DNA from: Clostridiales bacterium
GTDB taxonomy: Bacteria; Bacillota; DSM-16504; Desulfitibacterales; JAICDB01
Direction: 5' to 3'
Assembly: GCA_020063565.1 (NCBI GenBank)
Contig: JAICDB010000009.1
Coordinates: 129,393-193,392, forward strand
DNA length: 64,000 nucleotides
In this document: in pieces, positions 19,643 through 27,485 of the stretch
Layout of the letters: every line of letters begins with the position of its first letter
How positions within the stretch are numbered: position 1 is the stretch's first letter
The notes under the pieces: model-generated
Told to the model about the DNA's origin: nothing
The model's database searches: none
The model's input: only the letters and a program-made list of their open reading frames with translations
Program-made: the position numbers and the translations under genes

Positions 19643-19670
19643 AACCGTAGGGCTAAATAGCTCTACGGTT
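19643..19670. terminator. Bidirectional terminator between convergent genes
   Basis: AACCGTAGGGCTA / TAGCTCTACGGTT forms a 13-bp stem with one G-T pair. On the minus strand it is followed by TTTTTATTTT, so it mainly ends the small minus-strand gene at 19682-19843. Confidence 0.75.
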
Positions 19671-19681
19671 AACTTTTGAGA

Positions 19682-19843
19682 TTAACTTGTTCTTCTCACC
19701 ATATTGTTCTTCTCTATGTCGATCTGGGCTTCAAGGTCCATAATCTGAACTAACAGTTTTATTTTGTCACTTTTCTTAGCCTTGTTATACTCATTAAGCA
19801 AGTATTCCCTTTCCTTTTTCAACATAGTGTACCTGGATTGCAT
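19682..19843 (-). CDS. Small helical protein of 53 residues, unknown function
   Basis: On the minus strand an ATG (19841-19843) follows a strong ribosome-binding site (AAGGGGGAGAAACA) and opens a 53-residue frame starting MQSRYTMLKKEREYLLNEYN and ending NNMVRRTS. The product is charged and probably a helical hairpin; a Spo0E-type SQxxD motif is absent. It has its own extended -10 upstream and a terminator downstream, which argues that it is a real gene. It runs against its neighbours. Confidence 0.65.
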   Translation of the reverse strand: MQSRYTMLKKEREYLLNEYNKAKKSDKIKLLVQIMDLEAQIDIEKNNMVRRTS

Positions 19844-19931
19844 TGTTTCTCCCCCTTTCGTTGTAGTCGTTATGTGTTAGTAGTTTTTTTCACAAATCAA
19901 AAAAGTGAAAGCAAGTACTATCTTTAGTTAC

Positions 19932-19937
19932 ATTATA
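19932..19937 (-). promoter_or_regulatory. Extended -10 promoter of the small minus-strand gene
   Basis: On the minus strand the sequence reads TGTGCTATAATG, a TGn-TATAAT extended -10. The -35 is poor. The predicted leader is about 80 bases. Confidence 0.5.
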
Positions 19938-20045
19938 GCACAGGTTAATTACGAAATAAAGTAATTTTTCAAAAAATTTTAATAAAAATATAATTTTTCA
20001 ATTGGGTAAAATATTTTACCATTCTTGGACTTGTTGTCTGTTCCG

Positions 20046-20073
20046 GCAGGATAAGCCTCGACTCATGTCGAAA
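20046..20073 (+). promoter_or_regulatory. Candidate SigH-type promoter / Spo0A-box-like element
   Basis: GCAGGATAA (20046-20054), a 12-base spacer and GTCGAAA (20067-20073) match the SigH consensus closely; the element also contains TGTCGAA, a Spo0A-box core. It lies about 115 bases before the start of the stalk-domain gene. Confidence 0.45.
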
Positions 20074-20185
20074 ATTATATCATAGAATCGAGACTTAATC
20101 TAGTTACCTGTCTCCCGCTTAAAGAAAAGGGAGTCTTTAATCAGAACTGGATAAATTAAATTTGCACACCAGGAGGAATTTTTCC

Positions 20186-20800
20186 GTGAAAATAAAAAAT
20201 CTTGCACTCATTCTTTTAATAACACTCTGCCTTGGTATTTTTGTAGGGCAGGCCGCGGGAGGTAACTTACCCCTTCCGGGAAGCAAGGAAGACCCCCTTG
20301 TCACCCAAAGCTATGTGGATGATTTAATAAGGGAGAAGTTCGGCCCTCTTTTTCTGGCAACTGACCGGCTGGTAACCCGCGTTTCCGATCTCAATGACTC
20401 TGTGGAAGAACTGGAAAAATTAATTAAGCCCCGTGAAGTTAAACTCGCACTTGGCAAAAAAGAAGCATATATTGGTGAAGAACGCCGTACCCTCGATATT
20501 GCACCCTTTACAGAAAACGGTCGTACTCTTGTACCCTTCCGCTTCGTAGGGGAGGCGCTTGGTGCAACAGTAGGCTGGATTGGTGAAACGCAAACTGTCA
20601 CATACCGACTGGGAAGTACCACCCTAAAACTTAAGATCGGTTCGAAAGATATATGGGTAGGTGATAAGGTTTACCGGATGGATGTGCCTGCTAAACTTAA
20701 AAACGGTCGCACTCTGGTACCAGTGAGAATGGTCAGCGAGCAGCTGGGATTTTATGTCCAGTGGCTGCCTGAGACAAGGGAAATAGTTATTAGACCGTGA
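20186..20800 (+). CDS. Secreted protein with copper amine oxidase N-terminal-like (stalk) domains
   Basis: The 204-residue product has a signal peptide (MKIKNLALILLITLCLGIFV, cleavage probably after GQAAG), a short coiled linker (FLATDRLVTRVSDLNDSVEE) and two repeats of the stalk or Cu_amine_oxidN1 domain with the hallmark NGRTLVPFRFVGEALGATV and NGRTLVPVRMVSEQLGFYV. Such domains are common in cell-surface proteins of Clostridia; the name reflects homology, not copper chemistry. GTG at 20186 is chosen from AGGAGG (20171-20176). It heads an envelope gene block. Confidence 0.8.
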   Translation: MKIKNLALILLITLCLGIFVGQAAGGNLPLPGSKEDPLVTQSYVDDLIREKFGPLFLATDRLVTRVSDLNDSVEELEKLIKPREVKLALGKKEAYIGEERRTLDIAPFTENGRTLVPFRFVGEALGATVGWIGETQTVTYRLGSTTLKLKIGSKDIWVGDKVYRMDVPAKLKNGRTLVPVRMVSEQLGFYVQWLPETREIVIRP

Positions 20801-20846
20801 ATTTCCAGCATATGACCTGAACATTTCATGTTATAATGGAACAAAA

Positions 20847-20868
20847 AGACGGGATAACCCGTCTAATT
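20847..20868 (+). terminator. Intrinsic terminator after the stalk-domain gene
   Basis: AGACGGG/CCCGTCT stem with a four-base loop, followed by AATTTTA. Confidence 0.7.
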
Positions 20869-20961
20869 TTATGAATACTATTATTGCCATAATGACTTGT
20901 AATTGTTTCTGAATAAAGAAGCTATATCTTTTTGTATATAGTTCGTTGAAATTTTAGCTTA

Positions 20962-21167
20962 GCACCAGGCTGGACCTGTAGGACGCATTGGAGTGAACCT
21001 AGTGAAACCCGGTTAGCCGCAGGGAAAAATCAGGGCGAGCGTTAGGAGGGCGCGAGCCGAGCACTGAGGCATGGACGCCGAATTGCGAGGGTACCCTGAT
21101 TTTTCCCGGAGGCGAACCGTGGTTGAACTTGGTGAACGGAACTTCGTCTGAAGGTACAGCCTGGTGC
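20962..21167 (+). ncRNA. Candidate structured RNA or palindromic element before LCP gene 1
   Basis: The ends GCACCAGGCTG (20962-20972) and CAGCCTGGTGC (21157-21167) are perfectly complementary. Inside, a 14-bp perfect stem pairs 21022-21035 with 21094-21107 (GGGAAAAATCAGGG), and the sequences between the two stems also pair imperfectly (GGTTAGCC with GGCGAACC, CTAGTGAAACC with GGTTGAACTTGG). The tip contains GGCATGGACGCC. The element is much richer in G and C than its surroundings. I do not recognise it as a known RNA family; it could be a leader RNA, a non-coding RNA or a small mobile palindrome. Confidence 0.5.
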
Positions 21168-21201
21168 GCGTGCGACCGGAATTACAAAAGGAGGCCTTAT
21201 T

Positions 21202-22101
21202 ATGACAAAAAATAAACTACTTATTACACTTGTCGTAGTAGCAGCTGTATTAGCAGGTGGCTTACTTGCAGTATATAATCATTCTTCGCAGGATAATGAC
21301 CGGGATGCCGGAAGAAATCCTCAGGAAAATGCCCAGGCCAACAATGAGGAAAAAGTAGATATAGACCCGATGAATATTTTAATCCTTGGACTTGATGACA
21401 GGGACGGCGACTTTAGAGGTCGGACCGACACCATTATGCTAGCCGGCTTTAACCCTGAACATGAAGCAATTAATCTCTTATCCATCCCAAGGGATACAAG
21501 GGTAAAAATAAAAGGTGCATATGATAAGGTCAATGCTGCATATGTTTATGGTGGACCTGAATTAACCAGAAAGACGCTGGAGGATTTCCTGGACATTGAA
21601 ATTGACTACTATGTGGTAATAGATTTCGATGCATTTGTGAAGATGGTGGACCTGGTTGGCGGAATAGAAGTAGATGTACCCATCAGGATGAAATATGAAC
21701 AAGAAAATATTGACCTGTATCCAGGAAAGCAGGTATTAAATGGGGAACAGGCCCTTGGTTATGCCCGCTACCGTTATACAAGTGAAGGAGATATCGGCAG
21801 GGCGAAAAGACAGCAGGAAGTTGTCAAGCTTCTTTTGGAGAAAATGTTTAAGCTCCGCAATGTGGTAAAAATGCCAGAACTCATAAAAACAGTTTACGAT
21901 CATGTTGAAACAGACTTCCCTCTAACACAGGTTACGGAACTTGCAAAAGCTGCAAACCAAATTAAAGAGAAGCCTATCAACTCCATGGTACTACCGGGTA
22001 CCAATGAAAAATTGCTCGTTGATAAGGAAAAAAACCTTCGCCTGTGGTATTATATACCCGACAGGCAAAAACTGGATGAAATTTCTAAGCTCTTTCAATA
22101 A
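21202..22101 (+). CDS. LytR-CpsA-Psr (LCP) family glycopolymer ligase, copy 1
   Basis: LCP enzymes move undecaprenyl-linked glycopolymers onto peptidoglycan outside the membrane. The 299-residue product has an N-terminal membrane anchor (about residues 5-27), an acidic linker and an LCP domain with MNILILGLDDR, RGRTDTIMLAGF, LLSIPRDTRVKIKG, the VNAAYVYGGPELT stretch and ALGYARYRYTSEGDIGRAKR. The conserved Arg and Asp residues are intact. AAAGGAGG precedes the ATG at 21202. A second LCP gene and a TagA-type transferase follow, which fits attachment of a secondary cell-wall polymer. Confidence 0.92.
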   Translation: MTKNKLLITLVVVAAVLAGGLLAVYNHSSQDNDRDAGRNPQENAQANNEEKVDIDPMNILILGLDDRDGDFRGRTDTIMLAGFNPEHEAINLLSIPRDTRVKIKGAYDKVNAAYVYGGPELTRKTLEDFLDIEIDYYVVIDFDAFVKMVDLVGGIEVDVPIRMKYEQENIDLYPGKQVLNGEQALGYARYRYTSEGDIGRAKRQQEVVKLLLEKMFKLRNVVKMPELIKTVYDHVETDFPLTQVTELAKAANQIKEKPINSMVLPGTNEKLLVDKEKNLRLWYYIPDRQKLDEISKLFQ

Positions 22102-22190
22102 AAAATTTACAGTAAACCACAAATGAAACCTAGTATCTCTGACCTCTGACGTCCGACATCCGACTTCCATTTTTAGGGGGGTTGTTTAAA

Positions 22191-23162
22191 ATGTCTAAAA
22201 CTGAATTTGATGAAACAATTTGGGGTCCGGCCCCCAAAGAAACCCGATCACTTTCGAAGAAAAAAACTAAAAGGAAAAAAAGTAAAAATAAAGGGGGTTC
22301 CAAACTTGCCCTTGTCCTTTTCTTCCTGGTCCTATTTGCCGTATGTGCCTTTTTGGGATACATCTTCTCAAATAACTGGCTGGGTCAAGGTATCAATCCC
22401 GGTGAGGAACAGGAGTCTCCGGATAACGGCAAACCCGTAGCATCAAAAGATGAGGATAAAGAAGCCATTCTTCTCTTAGGTGTGGACCGCAGGGGAAATG
22501 AAGCAGCACGTGCCGATACAATCATGGTGGCGCTTGTCGATAAAAAGAGTGCCTCCGTTAAGCTCCTTTCAATCCCCAGGGATACCTATACCCAGGTTTC
22601 CGGACATGGACGTACCAAGATAAATCATGCCTATGCTTACGGCGGAGAAAAATTAATGCTGGAAACTGTCAACAAACTTCTGGGACTTAATATAGAGAAG
22701 TATGTTGTAGCAGATTTCCAGGGTTTTGTAAATATAGTTGATATCCTCGGTGGTGTAAGAATGAATGTTGAAAAGAGAATGTACTATCCACCCGAGGGTA
22801 TAGATCTCATGCCCGGAGATCAGGTGCTGGATGGAGACAAAGCCCTCCAGTATGTACGGTTTAGAAGTGACGGGAAAGGAGACATCGGCAGGGTGGCCCG
22901 CCAGCAGGAGTTTTTAAAACAACTTGCTGACAAGGCCCTCCAGATCAGCACTGTCTGGAAAATCCCTGATTTAATTAAAGAAGCATCAAGAAGTATCGAA
23001 ACTAACCTGTCAATCCCGGAAATGATTTCACTGGGTAATACCTTCAAGAACATAGATACCTCGGCCATTGAAGCCAAAACGTTACCAGGCTGGCCCGATT
23101 ATATCAATGAAATAAGCTACTGGATTCCGGATGAAACTGAACTGGAAAAAATTTTTAATTAA
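22191..23162 (+). CDS. LytR-CpsA-Psr (LCP) family glycopolymer ligase, copy 2
   Basis: Second LCP-type ligase, 323 residues. A basic, cytoplasmic N-terminus (KKKTKRKKSKNKGG) precedes one membrane segment (about residues 42-62) and an LCP domain with AILLLGVDRRGNE, ARADTIMVALVD, LLSIPRDTYTQVSG, KINHAYAYGGEKLM and ALQYVRFRSDGKGDIGRVAR. Key residues are intact. ATG at 22191 is chosen from AGGGGGG (22175-22181). Between the two LCP genes is a short run of degenerate repeats (GACCTCTGACGTCCGACATC). The gene is a paralogue of its upstream neighbour. Confidence 0.92.
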   Translation: MSKTEFDETIWGPAPKETRSLSKKKTKRKKSKNKGGSKLALVLFFLVLFAVCAFLGYIFSNNWLGQGINPGEEQESPDNGKPVASKDEDKEAILLLGVDRRGNEAARADTIMVALVDKKSASVKLLSIPRDTYTQVSGHGRTKINHAYAYGGEKLMLETVNKLLGLNIEKYVVADFQGFVNIVDILGGVRMNVEKRMYYPPEGIDLMPGDQVLDGDKALQYVRFRSDGKGDIGRVARQQEFLKQLADKALQISTVWKIPDLIKEASRSIETNLSIPEMISLGNTFKNIDTSAIEAKTLPGWPDYINEISYWIPDETELEKIFN

Positions 23163-23230
23163 ATGAGATTTTAATTATATTTTTTTAAAAAAATTTGAAG
23201 GGATTCTACCAAGACAAGGAGTAGTATATT

Positions 23231-23959
23231 ATGAAAGTCGATATCCTGGGCTGCGGAGTGGATATGGTGGACATGGCCGGTGCGTTAGAGAAAGTTGAAA
23301 CATTCATTAATGCAGGCACCCCCCACCATGTAATTACGCTCAATGCCGAGATAATTTATAGAGCTCAGAATGAGCCAAAACTAAAGAAAGTTATCAACTC
23401 AGCCCACCTTGTCACCCCTGACGGTGCAGGGGTGGTCTGGGCCTCACGCCGCCTGGGTAAACCCTTACAGGAAAGGGTTACAGGCATAGACCTTACCACA
23501 GAGCTTGCCGGAAAAGCATCTCAAAAAGGCTGGAAGCTTTTTCTTTACGGCGCTGCTCCGGGCGTGGCAGATGAAGCTGCTGAAAACCTTAAAAAACAGC
23601 ATCCCGGCCTGCAGGTAGCAGGTACCTCCCACGGCTACAGGAAGCCTGAAGAAATGCCGGATCTCATTGCAGAAATAAAAAAGGCAGGGCCCCATATTCT
23701 TCTGGTTGCCCTCGGTGCACCAAGACAGGAATACTGGATAAGAGAACACTTGCAGGAAACAGGTGTTCCGGTATCTATTGGGGTCGGGGGAAGCTTTGAT
23801 GTCCTGGCAGGCCGTGTGGAAAGAGCGCCTGTGTGGGCGCAGAAAGCTGGTCTCGAGTGGGCATACCGCCTGGTAAAGCAGCCCTCCAGGTTTAAAAGAA
23901 TGCTGGCCTTACCAAAGTTTGCATTAAAGGTTATAAATTACAATTTCAAAAAGCGTTGA
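23231..23959 (+). CDS. tagA: WecG/TagA/CpsF family glycosyltransferase
   Basis: Family enzymes add N-acetylmannosamine (or a related sugar) to undecaprenyl-PP-GlcNAc at the cytoplasmic membrane face, an early step in wall-polymer linkage-unit synthesis. The product is 242 residues. The family motifs VITLNAEIIYRA, HLVTPDGAGVVWASRRLG (Asp64 is the likely catalytic residue), ERVTGIDL, LGAPRQEYWI and IGVGGSFDVLAGRVERAP, as well as the C-terminal LEWAYRLVKQPSRFKRM, are present. It follows two LCP ligase genes; the exact sugar is not determined by sequence. Confidence 0.92.
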   Translation: MKVDILGCGVDMVDMAGALEKVETFINAGTPHHVITLNAEIIYRAQNEPKLKKVINSAHLVTPDGAGVVWASRRLGKPLQERVTGIDLTTELAGKASQKGWKLFLYGAAPGVADEAAENLKKQHPGLQVAGTSHGYRKPEEMPDLIAEIKKAGPHILLVALGAPRQEYWIREHLQETGVPVSIGVGGSFDVLAGRVERAPVWAQKAGLEWAYRLVKQPSRFKRMLALPKFALKVINYNFKKR

Positions 23960-24381
23960 CCGCTGCTGGAGAATAGTTTAAAATTATCCTTGGCGGCCAT
24001 TTTTACGCTTTTAGCTTACATATTCGCTATTTTATTCTACATAATTTCGGTTTTCGACACGATACCATAATAAGGTAAAAAATTTTTTTATAAAAAAATT
24101 AAAAGTTTTTGAAGTGATACCTTATCCGGAATGCGTAGTAAATTATGTAGGACGAAAAACAAGAAGATGCTAACTGTTTTCCTTTTAGCCGGAAAGCAGT
24201 TGCAATAAAATGCCTTTAGGTTAACTAGCAAGAGTGAAGCGAAATTTTACATACGAAGGGAGTGGTCGACTCACCGGAGGGAGAACTGCTCGTACTTAAA
24301 TTTTGTCTTGTTGTTTAAGTGGTGAAACCGGATTAATTAAAAAAAGCTCATTGAAAAAACAAAAAGGGGGATAAACACATA
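23960..24381 (+). promoter_or_regulatory. Long structured leader region of the S-layer gene
   Basis: This 422-base gap has no gene. CTACATAATTT (24037-24047) and AAATTATGTAG (24140-24150) form an 11-bp inverted repeat around an AT-rich core that also holds ATAAGGTA/TACCTTAT. From 24153 a branched fold is possible: an outer GAAAAACAAG/CTTGTTGTTT pairing (24153-24162 with 24307-24316), an inner 11-bp hairpin AACTGTTTTCC/GGAAAGCAGTT, and a longer arm pairing AAATTTTACATACGA with TCGTACTTAAATTTT. I cannot match it to a known riboswitch. Strong leaders that stabilise mRNA are known for S-layer genes. Confidence 0.5.
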
Positions 24382-27321
24382 ATGAAGAGATCATTAATTG
24401 CTGTACTTATGATCGCTGTAATGCTCTTCGCTTTCGCTGGCGTTGCAAGCGCTGCTACTGATGAAGAAATTGCTACTAAGAGGTTGATGTCAGTTGACGT
24501 TGTAACAGGCGATCCAAGCGGAGAATTAAGGCTTGATGATGGAATTACTCGTGCAGAATTTGCTGCAATAGCGGTTCGTTTACGCGGAATGGAAGATGCT
24601 GCCAAATCTTCCAAGGGCGCTACTAAGTTTTCTGATGTAAAGGCTGACGCTTGGTATACTGGATATATTAACCTGGCTTCCGGTAACGGAATTATCAAGG
24701 GAGACCCTACTGGTACTTTCCGCCCAAATGACCAGGTAAACTATGCTGAAGCAGCTGCTATGCTCGTTCGTGTTCTTGGTTATGAGCCTTCTATTCAGGC
24801 TGTTGGAGCTGGCTGGCCTAACAATTATCTGTCCAAAGCTGGTGAACTGGGACTACTTGATAACGTAAAAATGGCTGACTGGAAGGCTCCCGCTCGTCGT
24901 GGCGACGTGTTCACAATGGCTGACAATGCTCTTGATGTAGACTTAATGAAGCAAACTTCCTACGGTACAGATATTTCTTATGAAGAAAAAGAAGGAGAAA
25001 CTTTACTTTCCGAATATCTGGACGTAGATGTTTATGATGAAGACTGGGCTGATGAGGTTGATGAAGAATTACCTCTGGTTAAAAAGACTCCAAGGGTTGA
25101 TATCGCAGGCTTAGAAGATAACGAAGTTAAGCTGGAAGGCCATACACTTGGTAATACTCCATATGAAGTTGCTGAGTGGATTAACCCTGATGACTTCTTG
25201 GGACAGCATGTAGAAGTCTGGATTAATGATGACGATGTAGTAATTTACATGGAAGCAGACGATGATGAAGAAGTAATTGTCGATGTTCTGGATTCTAACA
25301 TTGGTGATGAAGATGCTAATAACATCTACTTAACAAATGTAGATGAAGACTACCTGATAGACGACAATGCTATAATTTACGTAGATAACGTACAAAAAAC
25401 TCGTGAAGAGCTTTTCGATGAGTTTAATGGTCGATATGAAGATGCTTATGTAAAAGCTGTACTGGCGGACAACGTTATGGTTGAGGTTGATGGCAAAGAA
25501 AAAGAAGAAGATGATGTTATTATCTTCCTGGACATCAAAACATACAGCGAAGATGACGGTGTGCTAGCAACCACTTATATTGTTGATGAAGTAGATGCAG
25601 ATGATGAGTACATTGACCTGTTTGCGCTTGATGGTGACGATACCAGCCTGGATCTGGAGGATGAAGACTACAGAATAGTAAAAGATGGTGCAAACGCCAC
25701 TCTCGAGGATATTGAAAGTAAAGATGTGTTGGTAGTATTTGAAAACACTGATGATGATACTTACTACATTGAAGTATTCAGTACTACTGTTTCCGGAGAA
25801 GTTGATGATTACTACTCCAAGAACAGGACAACATTAGAAGACAGTAAGATTGAAATCGACGGTGAAGATTACTGGTTTACAAACAATGTTCTCTTTACAA
25901 GCGACGATTTTGATAGCAACGATGATTTAGATGTTGATGAAGTAGAAGATTTAGTAGGCAGCGAGGTTACTGTATACCTCAACCAGCAGGGTAATATTGT
26001 TGCTGTGGCATCTGATGAAGATGTAGCAGGCGGTTCATCTGAATATGGTGTAATTGTAAGCGCAGCTACTCCTGAATATCGTGGCAGCGATTATGTATTG
26101 TCCATTATGAATTCTGAAGGAAAGGTAATTGACTTTACCTTTGATCCGGAGGATGTAGAGTTTACTTATTACATTGACAGTGATGGTGATGACAAAACTG
26201 TAGACTTGGACGAAAAGGTATCCACAGCTTCAGGAGTAACTAATAAAGCAAAAGAATACGTTGCCGATAATAATCTACCTGATGAATTTGTCAGCCTGCT
26301 CAGAAAAATGGTTGAAAATGTTGATGCAGCTGGTAACCTCCAGCCTGTTGCCGTTAAATTTGACATGGACAGCGATGGCGATCTGAAAGAAATTGAACTC
26401 TTGAGTCCTGTAAGAATTGTTGATAAAAAAATAATTAATGATGAAGAAGTTGTTAGTGACTGGTCTGGCGTTTGGTTTGCATATGGAGATCCTGACTACA
26501 AGACTGGTGGAAACAGCTTTGATGCTGATGAATTAGATGAAGATGACGATGTATTGTATGCTGGCGGTAAGTTCTATGACCTGGCTAAGGATCTGGTAAT
26601 ATTTGACATGACTACTCCTTTGGTAGAAATGGATTATGCTGGTGACACCGCATATGAAGTAGATGACCCGGATGTAACTACCTGGAACAGCATCGAAGGC
26701 GAAAAATTGAAATTTGATTATCTTGTTGATGATGATGAAGTAGTAGCTATTTATATAACTGAGTTTGATGGTGGTAACGTAACAAGTGATACTATGTTTG
26801 CTATGGTTGACGGTTACAAAACTGTTAATGGTGAAGATGGAACAATCCTTCTTCTTCCTGACGGTAGCAAAGTAGCATACGAAAATGATGCAGCTGAAAG
26901 ACGTGCATTTATTGCTTACGAGCTTGACGGCGACGAAATTGATACTTATGAAGTGCTTGCTTACGAAAACAAGTCTTGGGATGAACAAAAAGACTCCGTT
27001 GCTCAAGCTGTATATGATGCTGTAGTAAACGGTGATAATACTGGTCTTGAAGCTCTCGATATTGACTGGATAAAATATGTATTAGTCGATGATGACAGCG
27101 ACACAATGATAGAAGGTTATGTTTCAAGTACCGATACTGATACTTCTAGCTTCAAGGTAGAAAGTGATGCAGTACGCTTCTTCATTGATGACGGTAAGAT
27201 TGTAGACAAAGCTGACAGAAATGACTTTGTATTACTAATCGATACTGATGATGATGGTAAAGCTGTTGACTATGTAATTATCATAGCAGATGATGCAGCT
27301 AAGAATTGGTTACCGAATTAA
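24382..27321 (+). CDS. S-layer protein with SLH domains
   Basis: Secreted surface protein of 979 residues. A signal peptide (MKRSLIAVLMIAVMLFAFAG, cleavage after ASA) is followed by SLH repeats: a first degenerate one (TGDPSGELRLDDGITRAEFA), a clear one (FSDVKADAWYTGYINLASGN with GDPTGTFRPNDQVNYAEAAA) and a weaker third to about residue 190. SLH domains bind a pyruvylated secondary wall polymer. The remaining ~780 residues are extremely rich in Asp and Glu with many DDD/DED runs, suggesting calcium or cation binding and self-assembly. AAGGGGG precedes the ATG. A 20-bp perfect terminator follows. Confidence 0.9.
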   Translation: MKRSLIAVLMIAVMLFAFAGVASAATDEEIATKRLMSVDVVTGDPSGELRLDDGITRAEFAAIAVRLRGMEDAAKSSKGATKFSDVKADAWYTGYINLASGNGIIKGDPTGTFRPNDQVNYAEAAAMLVRVLGYEPSIQAVGAGWPNNYLSKAGELGLLDNVKMADWKAPARRGDVFTMADNALDVDLMKQTSYGTDISYEEKEGETLLSEYLDVDVYDEDWADEVDEELPLVKKTPRVDIAGLEDNEVKLEGHTLGNTPYEVAEWINPDDFLGQHVEVWINDDDVVIYMEADDDEEVIVDVLDSNIGDEDANNIYLTNVDEDYLIDDNAIIYVDNVQKTREELFDEFNGRYEDAYVKAVLADNVMVEVDGKEKEEDDVIIFLDIKTYSEDDGVLATTYIVDEVDADDEYIDLFALDGDDTSLDLEDEDYRIVKDGANATLEDIESKDVLVVFENTDDDTYYIEVFSTTVSGEVDDYYSKNRTTLEDSKIEIDGEDYWFTNNVLFTSDDFDSNDDLDVDEVEDLVGSEVTVYLNQQGNIVAVASDEDVAGGSSEYGVIVSAATPEYRGSDYVLSIMNSEGKVIDFTFDPEDVEFTYYIDSDGDDKTVDLDEKVSTASGVTNKAKEYVADNNLPDEFVSLLRKMVENVDAAGNLQPVAVKFDMDSDGDLKEIELLSPVRIVDKKIINDEEVVSDWSGVWFAYGDPDYKTGGNSFDADELDEDDDVLYAGGKFYDLAKDLVIFDMTTPLVEMDYAGDTAYEVDDPDVTTWNSIEGEKLKFDYLVDDDEVVAIYITEFDGGNVTSDTMFAMVDGYKTVNGEDGTILLLPDGSKVAYENDAAERRAFIAYELDGDEIDTYEVLAYENKSWDEQKDSVAQAVYDAVVNGDNTGLEALDIDWIKYVLVDDDSDTMIEGYVSSTDTDTSSFKVESDAVRFFIDDGKIVDKADRNDFVLLIDTDDDGKAVDYVIIIADDAAKNWLPN

Positions 27322-27360
27322 CAAAAAAGAGGTTGGTTTTAAAACCAACCTCTTTTTTGT
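27321..27360. terminator. Strong terminator of the S-layer gene
   Basis: A perfect 40-base palindrome (20-bp stem with core AGAGGTTGGTTTT/AAAACCAACCTCT) ends in TTTTTT on both strands, so it can work in both directions. Confidence 0.95.
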
Positions 27361-27396
27361 TAATTCGGCTGATCATTTCTTTGTCAAAAATTTTTC

Positions 27397-27453
27397 TTGA
27401 CAGCGAGAAGAAAATATGGTTATTATAGCATTGTACCGACTGACTTGTCGGTC
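27397..27453 (+). promoter_or_regulatory. Promoter and TetR-type operator of the efflux operon
   Basis: TTGACA (27397-27402) and TATTAT (27421-27426) are separated by 18 bases. Just downstream, GACTGACTTGTCGGTC (27438-27453) is a palindrome with 12 of 16 symmetric positions, of the kind bound by AcrR/QacR-type regulators, and covers the expected transcription start. The last gene of the operon encodes a TetR regulator, so feedback control is likely. Confidence 0.7.
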
Positions 27454-27485
27454 AAGTTGTATTACTCTAAAATAGAGGTGTTATT

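Larger units (their letters stand above)
20801..21201 (+). other. 401-base gap between the stalk-domain gene and LCP gene 1
   Basis: No gene is visible. The gap holds a terminator (20847-20868), an AT-rich stretch with a small CTATAT/ATATAG hairpin, and a GC-rich long hairpin (20962-21167) ending about 35 bases before the next start codon. Confidence 0.7.

Noticed and set aside
20962-21167. tmRNA, RNase P RNA, 6S RNA or group II intron
   Set aside because: No tRNA-like ends, no conserved RNase P core and no intron domain V or boundary sequences.
24153-24316. Known riboswitch (c-di-GMP or c-di-AMP) in the S-layer leader
   Set aside because: The conserved core sequences of these classes as I know them are not found, so it is only called a structured leader.
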